64,000 nucleotides of DNA from Onchocerca volvulus (lineage: Eukaryota > Nematoda > Chromadorea > Rhabditida > Onchocercidae). The translations under genes were made by a program, and so were the position numbers. This document shows, piece after piece, positions 34,989-46,476 of the stretch. Positions within the stretch are counted from its first letter, which is position 1, and every line of letters begins with the position of its first letter. Location of the stretch: positions 5,071,011 through 5,135,010 of the forward strand of contig HG738138.1 of the NCBI GenBank assembly GCA_000499405.2, read 5' to 3'. The notes below the pieces were generated by a model. The model saw only the letters and a program-made list of their open reading frames with translations, was not told the DNA's origin and did not search any database.

Positions 34989-35411
34989 CTAAACACTGAC
35001 TTCAATTCTGTAACTTCCAGAATCGACTTCATGATCTATGTAGATTATCTCATTATGAAATATGCTTTGACAGTACTCTGAAAGGTATACAGACAAATTA
35101 TCTCTAAGTATCCGCAAATTTAACTTTAGTGAACGTCGGACAAGATAGAGTGTTTCCTCCTGAAAACTTACGTTGGTCACTTGACTATTTTATTTTATTG
35201 CCCTACAGATCAAGCTGGTGATAGTTGAACCGCTTGGTCATTGATGATCAACTCGTAATATCTTTTGGTATTTGCTTAAAACTTGCAAAACGTGCGGTTG
35301 TGATTTTAGCATCTCTGACTGATATCTTACTAAAATTATCAAGCGTTCTTCCTCGGGAACCCGGGAGTTCGAAATATTTTGATAATTTGCATGAGTTCTG
35401 TATAAATGCAT
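34989..35411 (-). CDS. Tentative two-exon gene, unknown function
   Basis: Not recognised. Exons are 35411-35253 and 35159-34989, joined CGA|GTTGAT to GTTTTCAG|GAG in phase 0 across a 93-base intron. The product is 109 residues and strongly helical in character: VPEEERLIILVRYQSEML, VLQVLSKYQKILR, then TLYLVRRSLKLNLRILRDNL. It ends EVDSGSYRIEVSV. The frame is open five codons further upstream, to a good TTTCTTTTGCAG acceptor at 35427, so the first Met could be internal and an upstream or trans-spliced leader exon may exist. It lies 0.8 kb upstream of the kinase gene on the same strand. Phase agreement and polar composition favour a real gene. Confidence 0.5.
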
Positions 35412-38400
35412 ATTAGTGTCATTGTACTGCAAAAGAAACAACCTTTAAATTATTGTTGATGCCTACAATATCATCCAATTAGACATTTCAAAACTGTAGC
35501 AGAAGGGAAAGGAAGAAAAGAAATAACGAAGGAAGAAGGGATAAGAAGACCATGTCCGAGGCAAGCTGTCACATTGTCAATGGAAGATATTTGATAATGA
35601 ATGATTCGAGAATCGTCAAAATCCAAATCAATGCATGAATGAATGAGGAATAAAATAATTAGCTTTAACGTTAAGGATTATCTGCATACGTGTTTTTATG
35701 TCAATTTTAAAATTGACAGCCTATTTTTTTGTGACAACATGAAATAAGATACGACAACTGCTCAGGCGTTAATGAAAAGTGTATTATAATGAAAAAGACG
35801 TCGAAGAATTTAAAATGGGGACAGAAGTTGCATTACAAGCAAACCCTCTTTGTATATCCTATCTTCCTTCGGAATGCATGTTTGAGTACATGCATGCATG
35901 TCGGCTACATAGATCAATGCATACCTACTATATGCATGCACTGCAAACAAAATGTAGAGGCAGAAGCAAACAAGCATCTCATGCATATGTATCTGTTTGC
36001 AATGGTGGCTATATTTATGTTTAGTTATGTTGGTTTAAAAAAAACTGGTGAAGCGAGAGAGTGGTCCGTCTTCTTCTAAAGGATGTTATATTATCACTCC
36101 TGATCAGACAGAGATAACATCTATCTCTCAGAGATGGCAACAGAAACAGAAGCTAACCGGAAGTGGCTTTTTTAATGGAAGAATGTGGAAGAGAAATAAG
36201 CTAGACCGAATAATACATCAAGCTACAACTAACTGCTAGCTCACGAAGCTCCTTGTTACTGCAATCACTCTTCCAGTATCTTTCAGCATCAGTAGCAAAA
36301 CTTAATCTGTTTCAATTCTTTCAGCCATCATCAGCTAGGATCACCGCGGAATCCTAAACTTTGATCACCAAATTTAATGAATGAAATGAAGCGAAAAAGG
36401 AAGTGAATTTTTTCAAAACTAAAATAAAAAGCATTTTTGTCGTTAAAATATCTGCTTTTTAAAATGTTGCTGCACACTGATTTTATGAAAGATGTCTAAA
36501 ATGTCAAAAAAAAAAAAAAAAAAAAAAAATCCAGGACCAGTTAGTGTATTTTACCAAATAATACGAATTGCGGCACATCTTCACTTCCTCTTTTTTTTTC
36601 CTGTTGTCACGGGTTTAATCTCATTTGAGGCTCTTTCTAATTTTTATATATGACCAAGCTGCAATAACGGAATTAAAGATAAAAACGTTGAAAATTTGTT
36701 TAAAGACAGTTATTTAACCAAAAAGTGATGAAGCATGATGTGCTATCTCTCAGGCTGTGTTTTACAATTTTTGATTTAAAGTGACGAATAATTGGAAATC
36801 AACAACTTCGGAATTAAAATCATTAGTGGCGATAAATGAAGAGGATGAAAATACACATAAAAGCGACTGTAGTATTCGTGGAGGGTACACCAAGTGTATT
36901 AAAATACTTTGATATGGATTTCAGGCTGTCAAATGGTAGTGGTTACCTACTGATGTTAAGCTATTATTTAGATCCAGGAAAAGTGACAAAGCAACAGGAA
37001 AAAGTTCCTAAGTAATGAATATACTTCCTCCATCCATCAATAATTATTCAGAGTTTGCACTTCATTCACATCAATCGCTGAAGGAAATAAGTGAATGTAC
37101 GATGTACTTTGCTCTAAATCAAGCATTTAATTATCGCAGTATGGAATTCGGATCCATATATGTGTGTGTCTTTTTTTTACAATTTACATCTATTCATGTC
37201 GAGAACTATTTTCTAATTACATTCGAAAAAAACTTGTTTTAAATTTCCTATTTACTTAAATACTGGTCAATTCTTAATAGTTCCGATTGAAGCAAACAGC
37301 AATTCAGTACCACTAAAGAACAATTCGAGATCCCCCTCATTTATTCGTGTTCAGTTGCTAGTAAAATAATGAGATCCAGAAAAGGAAGTAAAAGCTTTCA
37401 TTATGAACGAAAATCTCATGGTAAAAAAAAAAAAAGAAAAAAAAAAACTGCAACACCAAACACAAAATGAGATATATTCCATAACAACGATACTTTCAAA
37501 ATTCGGAAAGGATAAGAAATAGTGAGTAGTCCACACTGCCAAAATTTCGACAATCAGTAAATAAAGTAAATAAAAATGATGGTAAAATCCAGAAGCTCCA
37601 TAACAATCCATTAGCATCATCATCTGTAGAAGCTCAAAAGATTCAAAAAAAACTCCATCGCAATAATCTAGAAGTTGCATCAAAGTACTAAAAAAATTAG
37701 GCTATTATCAATTTCTTAATAGTCTACATTACATCAGCCGTCTAACCGATTACTTTATTCCACTCATTCATTTATCAGTGAAATCCAAAAGATTTATTTC
37801 ATTCACGTGAAAGCGGCATGATATGAGCAAAGAACGATGTTCGCCCTTAGAAGCTCGTAATGTAACGAATTTCATACATCAGGAAAAACTTCATCAAACA
37901 TGACAGAAACTTACCAATCAAACAGCCTTGTATGCGCCAGTAAGAAAAAAGTTGGGAAAGTAAAATTTGAATTGAGGCGATGATGGAAGAGAATAGAATT
38001 TGTGAACAAAACGATTAATGTTATATGCCTGGTGCTGCACAATTCAAACTAAAAAGTCGAAAAAACAAAGGGGACAGCTGCTTTCCCTCATCAACCTATC
38101 ACTAACCGAAGAATACGGCCATTTCTTCTCTTGCCAAATGATAATTCACACCTTTCATCACATCAGTATTGCGACTATTACACCTAAAACAGCCTTTAGC
38201 ATTTTGGAAATTCTCAATTCTTCTAAATGATTTTCAAATAAACGAGATGATGAACTAAGTGTGCTTCGGAATACAGTTTTATAGAAATAATCTTACGCCA
38301 AGCAAGTCTTCTCTCAGTCGAGCATAAGTCCGAAATTTTGTCTTCTCTCAGTAGAGCATAAGTCCGAAATTTTAAGTATTTCTATTAAATTTACACAATA

Positions 38401-39769
38401 AAAATCTGATAATATATTAAAGAGGCGTAAATTATGGCAAATTTTATTAATCATTCATGAAGCATTTTCAGTTCAGTGAACTCAACCACTTTCACATATG
38501 TATGACTCAACTACGACGCACCACTTTCACATATGGTTCATACAGTTTAAAATTCCATCATTTTACTGTTAATCCACTAAAGTCATCTTTGATAACTATA
38601 TATTTAAATTCTGTTAGCTTGTCAGTGGATCAAATCTTTCAAATCCAATGAATTTCTATGTTGATTAGTCAGAATTAATAGTTGTTAAAAAAAAAAAAAG
38701 TAAACTATATATATATACATAAAATGCTACGGAATCATCTAAATGAAAATTCATGCTTTTTAATCAAGAAAAGTTACTGTTAAGTGCTCTTTCTGTTGAT
38801 ATTTTAAATTCAATTTTAGAATGTTATAATCTTTTGAAGATCTACTATCTATGTTACTACAAAAAAGGAAGAACATCAATTTTCTAATTTTTTTTTTTTT
38901 CATTTTCTGTAATTACTACAAAAGTTTCTCCATTTCTCCTCTTCTCAGTTCACGCCTATCTTTAAGGAAATGTTGCTGGAAGCATGGATCATAAGTGTAT
39001 ACTTGTTTTATTGCATAAGTTATCAATATAATTAAGTCATTATTACATATATATTACTATGGCAAAAGTTAGTCATAGAAAGGAGAAAAAACGGATGTCT
39101 GAAGGAATTGTATGAGAAGGAATCAAGGAAGCCAGATGACCACTGTTTAAACTTTCGACTTTGGAAGGCAATTATGATTCGATAGCAATACTTTCATTGT
39201 GTCATATTTCCACAAGCATAAGCAAGTGAACACAATATCATATACCATAAACAACAAAAAAAATTCTTTTTTTCACTTTAGCCACGTTTTTTAAGACATT
39301 AAACTAATTAAATGCTGTATAATAAGAGCAAAGTGCAAAGGGAAATCCTCAAAATATTTAGCATCTGAATACTGTTTAAAAACAAAAAACAATTTTCGAA
39401 AAAAATTTATGTACTTTACTATTAAAATAATTTTTATGTTTCTGTTCCTCACCTCACATGATTGGGTCATTCATTCGTTGACGTATGATAAAGAACAGCA
39501 GCATAGAAGATTCATTTCATGGGAAAACATAAAGTATTTGGTGAGTCTGTGTACTGCTGGATGTACTAAAATTATATGAAGACTTCGAACATTTTGATTT
39601 GGTATATGGCATGAGCAAACTTGGGGAAAAAAAATGGATAGAATAATTCTACGATTATGTGGAGTTTGTAAAACCCGAAAAATAAAAAACCGAGAAATCT
39701 TTTTGTCAACTAGAGCCTGCCAAATATTTTTGAGAAAAGCATAAAAATAATAATTTCTACAAAGAAGCT
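35412..39769. other. Gene-poor stretch
   Basis: No accepted gene. Long A runs (36507-36528) and T-rich blocks dominate. A 34-base tandem duplication lies at 38306-38373. A Phe-rich minus ORF at 37351-37683 was rejected as chance. Confidence 0.5.
38306..38373. repeat. 34-base tandem duplication, two copies
   Basis: The unit carries CAGTCGAGCATAAGTCCG in copy 1 (38306-38339) and CAGTAGAGCATAAGTCCG in copy 2 (38340-38373). I see a single mismatch. It is intergenic. Confidence 0.85.
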
Positions 39770-40761
39770 TTATTGCTTACGGAGATTTCTTTTGAGATCA
39801 TTAATCAGAGATGAAATGTTAGATTTCAAGGATGACGAAAAAAGAAATGCATCCTTGCTCATTAAAGATGCAATGGATCTATCGGTATAAAAATTCATTA
39901 AATTTAGAAAATTAGTAACGAAACTATTGAAATTGACACTGGTACAAGTTATGCATATAGTCATCCTAATAATATAAAAAAATATTAAAAAAGGCATCAA
40001 TAACCAGAAAAGATTCAAATGGGCAATATTTAAGCTGCTGAAAATGTCTGAATCCTCAACTGATACTGGTCCCGGATCTTCGAGATCGTTTTTGTTCTCG
40101 TTATTCAATTGGCTCGCTATTCATAATGATGATAACTCTTTCGGAAAGATTAATTTTACAAATACGTTTTTCACTCTTTGCTCATTCTCAACTCTCTCTT
40201 TCGATTGAACTGTTTAGACTGATAAGAATGCCATTTGATAACACGGATAACTGAGAAGTGAGTCAGTCTTGATCGTTTGATTGTGGGCTACACAGATGTT
40301 TCACGAACTGTAACACACGCTTTTCGTATTTTGCCCTATTTCATTAGATGATTTAGTGTTTTTCAAACTGCTTGTTTCGATAAATTAGTGCAAGTGTTTC
40401 GTGGAATTTTCGGAAGACAAAGGAAAAATGCATAAAAAAGAATCACAATGGTGAGAAAGTGAGATAAAGGCAAAAGCTGAATTGTTTCATTCTGCAGCAA
40501 TTTATAGCAGTATCTCATTCTGTATGCTGAGCTTCTGACAATAATAAAAGCCAAGATAAGTAGTCCAAGTAGTGTAAAAATGCTGATTTCAGAATGCAAT
40601 ATTCTCATTCCAGGATATTTCAGCCTCAAAAACAAGAACATTACATAATAAGGAAGATGTGGTGACCTAACTAAAATAGGGATCGGGATGGTGTCACATT
40701 TCGTTGATTCAAACAGAACTTGGTGGTGGTGGTGGCGGTGATACTCACGCGATGATGTCAT
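39770..40761 (-). CDS. Tentative small membrane protein, two exons
   Basis: Not recognised. Exon 1 is 40761-40749 (ATGACATCATCGC|GTGAGT, a strong donor) and exon 2 is 40116-39770 (ATGAATAG|CG), joined in phase 1. The product is 119 residues. An acidic, polar N-terminus (NENKNDLEDPGPVSVEDSD) is followed by a hydrophobic segment near residues 38-60 (LFWLLMPFLIFFYIIRMTI) and a polar C-terminus ending SLINDLKRNLRKQ. A CAATAAA overlaps the stop and could serve as polyadenylation signal. The topology would be single-pass. Alternatively the large ORF reading through the exon 1 donor (40363-40761) is coding, but that frame is more hydrophobic and less convincing. Confidence 0.4.
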
Positions 40762-41569
40762 GATTCACAAGTGACACCAAGATATCATTTTCTATAAATG
40801 ATCAATCAATCATACACTGAAGAACATAAAAAGAAAAAAAAACATCAGATTGCTGATTGATACATCGTGCCTGGGAGAGAACGGTGGAATGGAACAGCTG
40901 ATCCCATCATTCTGAATCATGTACATAAATTTCACCAATCAAGATGAACAATATCTTTCGGAAAAGTGCATCGGGAATGCCGGAAGTAGTGGAGTGCAGT
41001 CTGGGATAAATTCATGTTTTAGATGAGATGAATCATTTACATACATCTCTCTACTGATTCAAAACGATATTCTCTGGTGCTGCTGCAGTTGAATCTTTAC
41101 TAAATGTCAATCATTAATCATTCCTGTATAATGTTAAAAACTGAAATTAAAATACATTTGCAAACAAAAGTTAGAACTCTGAGTCCAATTTACGAAATGG
41201 ATGCAGCATAAACAAGCTAATTCAAGTTAACACGTAAAGTGGCATCAAAAGATGGGAAGGAAATCACATATATAAAAAAACAAAGTCTGTTTTATGCACA
41301 AATGTTATAATAACGGATTCTGGCAGAAAAAAAAAAAGAGATTCTATGGATTCAAGGAATCCTGCAGTATCAGCAATATGATAATTATGCCGGAATGCAA
41401 GCAGAAAAACTGTAAGGTGGCTGCAGTTAACTGTTGAATACGGGGAGATAAACATGCATAGTAGTGAAAAGGTACGCTTACAGTAAAGGTTTACGGGGAT
41501 TATGTATTTGAGTAGAAAGCCACTTGAGAAGAAAGGACGACTGTAGGCAAGTAGTCGGAATGGCCTACA

Positions 41570-41995
41570 ACTGCACTCAGTGATAACGCAGCACGATGTT
41601 CAGCTGCGGATGGCCCGCCGGACAGATGGACGGATGGACGGATGGACGGATGAGACTGGAGCGGGCATGTTGCGTTAAGTTCGTGGCAAGACACAGCAAT
41701 GTAAGGGTGGTAACGTCGTCGTGCCGATTCGGACAAACTGATGGGTAATGCGACTTGTTCAGTGTCGCTTGTGCCGCCGCCACCACTGCTGCTACTATTA
41801 CGACGACGAAGAATAAGAAGGAGGGACGACGCTTCGGATGGTGGCAGATGTAGTGCTCCGGGAAGAGGGCACAACATCGATCGATGTAAGGGGAGGCACG
41901 ACGAGGTGCAAGTACCGCGTGGCGTATCATGTCGTGAGTGCAGAAGGCGCGGGAGGATCGGTCGACGATTGCGAGAGAGAGAATGACGATCAGCA
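41570..41995. promoter_or_regulatory. CpG- and GC-rich island, possible promoter or 5' UTR
   Basis: About 420 bases are clearly richer in G+C and CpG than anything around them (many CGACG, CGCCG and GTCGTCG clusters). They include an 8-base repeat of alternating GGAC and GGAT units at about 41625-41653. No frame gives a credible protein. Such islands often mark promoters or first exons; the nearest start downstream on the minus strand is the tentative gene at 40761. Assignment to any gene is inference. Confidence 0.35.
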
Positions 41996-42193
41996 GCAGC
42001 TCAGAGACAATCCATGAAATATTGTCCCTCTATTAGATGAAGAGAAACAAGAGTAGAAAAGGTAGGTAGTCGTTTCAGAAAGTCGAGAATCTCCCTCTCC
42101 CTTCTCTCTATCTGGTTGGTAGGGTTAAGAGAAGTTTTGTTTCGGCGTCTGTTTGGTGTGTGTAGTGCTAAGCGCGCATATATGTGCGTGCAT

Positions 42194-42215
42194 ATGTGTG
42201 TGTGTGTGTGTGTGT
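42194..42215. repeat. (TG)n microsatellite
   Basis: About eleven uninterrupted TG dinucleotides, flanked by further TGCATG-type sequence. It directly follows the GC-rich block. Confidence 0.9.
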
Positions 42216-43383
42216 CTGTATCTGTGCATGCCTGCATGCTTCGCTCAGGATGTCTCGATTCAGTTGATCGTAGTTGTTTGATAAAGCTGAATTCTGCGTG
42301 TAAAGGCAGGAAGGGAAGGAATGTGTCATTGAAAGAGGCGCCGATCAAAGGTTTTCCTTGTAATACAGTGGACGCAGCATGCAGTGGCTGAGAGTGAAGC
42401 TGCAGTACAGTTTGCTAGCTTCTGACTGGATGGAATACAGCTGAAACGAGTAAACCTGAACTTGCACAACTGCTGCATCTACCTTTTCTTGTTTGTAATG
42501 TGCCTTTATTTTGTTCTCTGCTTACTAAATGCATTGATTTGCACATTCTGCGATTCGCAATAAAACTGTGGATTAGAAGTGAAATGCAATGATGAATTCT
42601 GTCCACTTGATTTGAAGCGCAAAACGAGAAATGCAAATATGATTTGATCCCAAAGACAAATGTTTGGACAAGCTTCAGGCTGCTTTTTAGATGAATAACA
42701 GCACTATCATTAACGACCAATTAATAATAGGCTCCCCACCATGCAATTCAAAAAATTGCTGTTCAGCCATCTGTCAGTACGACTACTCGGTCAGAGGTCT
42801 TAACGAAAAATCGATGAATTCTTACATGCACTTTTTCGGCTTGCATGCAGAACATTCCTGCTGTTTATTGAAACGTACGCACTAATGTAAAGAAAAGCGA
42901 ATTTATGCCATCATACACTGCAAATGCTGTCCATCATTAGGCACTGCCAGACTGCAGAAATATTTCCCGAAAGATCTGTGCAGTCAGGATTACATTAAGT
43001 CCATTGATGTTTTTACGGAAAAGGTACCAACCTGAAATGTGATTCTTGAATCGAAATAATGAAGTGCTTTTGTAAAACATGGGTTTTTCTTTTAATCTAA
43101 TATATTGTTGAGCTATTTCAATGATGATCAAGAACTGCAAAATCATCAAGATGTCAGAACAGTTCAAAATTGAAATTAGATGGGAATGAACCATTAAAAA
43201 TAGGGGATATAGAAACCAATACACTAAACTTCTTTTTTGAATGTGATATCGGTATTATTATTATATTTCAAATTATTTGCAATCTCTTCATGTTATAAAA
43301 AGATTTCATAGTATGAATTATTTTGCTCATACTGCAATCATAGATTTCCATTTCACTTTGTTGCAGTCGCAATTCAGCCCTTA

Positions 43384-43425
43384 TTTTTGCGATTCGCCAT
43401 TATCTTGGATGGCGAATCGCGGAAA
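43384..43425. repeat. GC-rich stem-loop, 12-base perfect core
   Basis: GCGATTCGCCAT (43389-43400) pairs perfectly with ATGGCGAATCGC (43409-43420) around an 8-base loop. Two G-U pairs and three A-T pairs extend the stem to about 17. It stands out from the AT-rich surroundings. Confidence 0.85.
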
Positions 43426-45643
43426 ACATTCATCCACGGTTTGTAGCATGCTCTTTTTGTGTCAGCTTCATATACACCTTTTGATTTGAAAATAAATATC
43501 CACGTAAATATAGCATATTACTATTCGCTAAGATCTATTTTATCCGCCTAAAAATCCAAAAGTGGTTTTGATTGAAACAATTCACTGCTGAGGAGAATCT
43601 TAACCTGAACACTTCCCAAACAGTTGGTTGCAATTTCTGAGACACGCTTTTCTCAATCATTTAGAAAAAAGGACATTTTTGCATCTTTTTTGGAGAAAAA
43701 ATAAGTTTTGTTCCAAAAGGATTACGCTGAATATCTGAAAACGTATTGCAGTACGCTTTTCAGTATGCAACACATGAATGCGATTAAATACTAACATCCC
43801 GAAGGAAATAAATTCATGATTTCAATCCCCCCATAGTCTCTGTTCGGATTGTTGATGATTATTCCAAAAGGTTTTAGTCATTTATCATAAAAGTTTTCAA
43901 GATTAGTTGTTCCCTTAAATGGTGGATGAATGAAGTTTTGCAGCAAATTCTGCTGAAAGAGATTTTACTGTAGGAGCAGCCCGGCATCTATTCGGTAGCA
44001 GTTCAGTTCTCATACAGGGAGCGGTAGAGTGGTCGACCTGATTATCCAGTGACCGCTGATGTGCCGTACATTTCTTACACAAATGCATTAATATATAATA
44101 TATGTCGACGTTTCCTTCGAGAGCAACAACCTATTTTTGAACTGTTTTTGACGAAAATTGTAATTCATTTACTCACTTTGGAGTTCATTTTTTCAGGAAA
44201 TTCTACCATTTGCTATTGTTTTTCCATTGAATTGAATGCTTTTTTTTTTTTGTTTTCTAATATTTCAGGTCTTTTTGCTCTTATCTTTTCATCATAACTT
44301 TATTCTCAATATATATAGCTTTATGAATACCGTAGTGGTGAAAAGGAAAATATATCGTTTGGTATTTGATTGTAGTTAAATGGTTACAGCACAGCTTAAT
44401 GTATGTGACATCAGAATCTACTTTCATACACTGCTGTGTTCGATGTACAGTCGGTCGGACAATAAATGATGTTAATGAGTGGAAAAGTTGCGTATTCCTA
44501 GAAACTTATTGTGGCAGCTTTTTAGTCTTTAATGAAATACATATGGTTTATCACTTGTAACTGTAGATGTGTTCAAATGAGGTTTGCATTAAGACCAAAA
44601 AAATCTGAAAACTTCGTAATAATTTCATTTCCATTCGACTTTTTCAATTGCTTAAAAAAAAAAAAAAAGAAAAACATATCATTGTAAAAAGATTTATACC
44701 AAACGATTTCGTTGTTGAGAAAATAAGGTCAGTGAACATTGCAGATTCAGATTTTGAACATGAAACATTGCATATTCTCGAATTTTTTTTTATCTAACTA
44801 GCAAATTTCTTAATTTTTGATAATCTGCAAAAGCTTTCCTAACCGACAGATTAAAAAAAAGGAGGAAAATTTGCAAAGAATGTAACAGAATTGTGAAGTT
44901 TCAGACTCGTTCAATTATACCATTTTTTCATCAAACAAAATCGGATATTTTCGGTGTGCATAAAAGACTCTTTATGAGTCCAACATTTTTGAAACAATAG
45001 TCTAAATTTTCCATACGTGATTCTGTGAAGCTGAATCTGCGGAATTTGTGCCAAATTTAAAAAAAAAAAAATCCAATCCTTAACTATTACTTGATTTGCT
45101 AATGTAATCCTAAACTACTGTTTGATTTGGCGGCAAAAATGAAGATCAACAATCTCTTTTTTATGTGCTCTTAAATTTTTCCTTTTTCAGTCCTCCGAAT
45201 TCTTTTTAGAGATACCGTGCAAGCAGCTTGATCATCATGGTATTTAATAATTGAATTTTAACTTCGTTCATAGAAAAAAAAAAAAAAAAGTTTAGAATTA
45301 AAAGATAGCAAGGAAATGTGAAATGGAACGGATCAGTGTTACTTCTTTTGGACTCTATATCTACAGCAGTTAAGGTCGCTTACTCTAAGGACTATAGGAT
45401 GAGCATGATTTGGTCATGCAGAACATACAGTAATCGATTTGAAGTTATATTGTACAAGCAAATGTTCGATATGTATTCAAAAAATAAATACAAGAACGAA
45501 AAAACAAATTTATGCAGTCATGGAAGTGCTCATGGAAGATGATTTTCTTCATGCTGGTTAAAAAAGAGCATTAAATCATTGTCAGTAAAAAAGGATTTGA
45601 AATGATTCTAGATGTGACACAGTTTTAAGTATATAGGACGACG

Positions 45644-46196
45644 ATGGGACAATTACCAAAAGAGTTCATTAGAAGTGATGATAATACTAAAACAGTTCAT
45701 TTTATATTTTCACATTACTTCGATATCCCGAATAACATCCCAGAATTGCACAGCAGATTATCTGTTCTAGCGATGGCTGAGTTACGTATTTTCGAATTTC
45801 CAAGCAAATCTTTCAAATTTAACATTTCCTCACAGAGGGATAACAGGTAGTTGATATTAGAATACGACGAAATATTTATTAGGAAGCTTCAAACAAACTG
45901 AAATGATACTGTCGATCTTTATTGATTGAGATTAGATGCTCCATAACAGTGAGAACTTAGCAAACTGTGAACGGAAGGGGGTGATTTTAGGATAATATCG
46001 TAAACCCTTCGAAAAATGAAGACATAATCGCAGTAAATTCTGCTATCAAATTACGATACGCAGTCATAAATTTTCAAAATCAGATTATACCGGACATTCT
46101 CGTTATAATTTATGGAATTAATAAAATTTTATCTTCTATTTCTTTCTTTCAAATTCCAGTATCTTAGATTTAATTGGCGATGGTGAAAATTTGTAA
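45644..46196 (+). CDS. Tentative two-exon gene, 79 aa, unknown function
   Basis: Not recognised. Exons are 45644-45846 and 46160-46196; the donor AACAG|GTAGTT and acceptor TTCAAATTCCAG|T restore the frame in phase 2. The product begins MGQLPKEFIRSDDNTK, contains HYFDIPNNIPELHSRLSV and FEFPSKSFKFNI, and ends LDLIGDGENL. It is soluble-looking, with no signal peptide or cysteines. It lies 280 bases upstream of the dermatopontin-like gene on the same strand, a spacing compatible with a nematode operon. Confidence 0.45.
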
Positions 46197-46476
46197 ATTA
46201 AATAGAAGTTGTTCTTTAGTAAGTTCCATAATAAGCATAAGTTTTGAATATGTAAACGGCATAAATGGCATAAGTGAGATATCAGCGTGAACTTTGTTAG
46301 CGGAAGTTGTTTCGCATTGCCGTGATGGACGCATAAGGAAGAAAGATTCGTGTGAAGCTTATCTCTCGAAATTTCAGCGTTAAAAATTGATATCTAACAG
46401 TACGAAAAATTCATTCATTCCGACGCTGTTAATTTATACAAAAATTTATTTTTTTTCAAAACATATATTTGCAGAA

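Larger units (their letters stand above)
40762..45643. other. Stretch with GC island and microsatellites, no accepted gene
   Basis: Holds the CpG-rich block at 41.57-41.99 kb, a (TG)n run at about 42194-42215 and a GC-rich hairpin at 43384-43425. ORFs on both strands over the GC block are composition artefacts. Two exon-like segments on the plus strand (about 44376-44560 and 45345-45542) are discussed under findings. Confidence 0.5.

Noticed and set aside
35779..36239. Overlapping plus ORFs with Met/His/Tyr-rich peptides
   Set aside because: Produced by repeated ATGCATGCAT-like sequence; two frames of the same stretch are equally open and neither resembles a protein family.
37351..37683. 110-codon hydrophobic minus ORF
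   Set aside because: Driven by T-rich sequence and ending in poly-Phe from an A tract on the plus strand. No family resemblance.
41500..42391. Several ORFs on both strands over the GC island and TG repeat
   Set aside because: Arg/Pro/Ser- or Cys/Val-repeat composition produced by base composition and the microsatellite; the frames overlap each other on both strands.
44014..44050. tRNA-like string (GAGCGGTAGAGTGGTCGACC)
   Set aside because: Recalls a tRNA D-arm phrase, but no acceptor stem, anticodon arm or T-arm could be built around it. No tRNA with a GGTTCGA-type T-loop was seen anywhere in the window.
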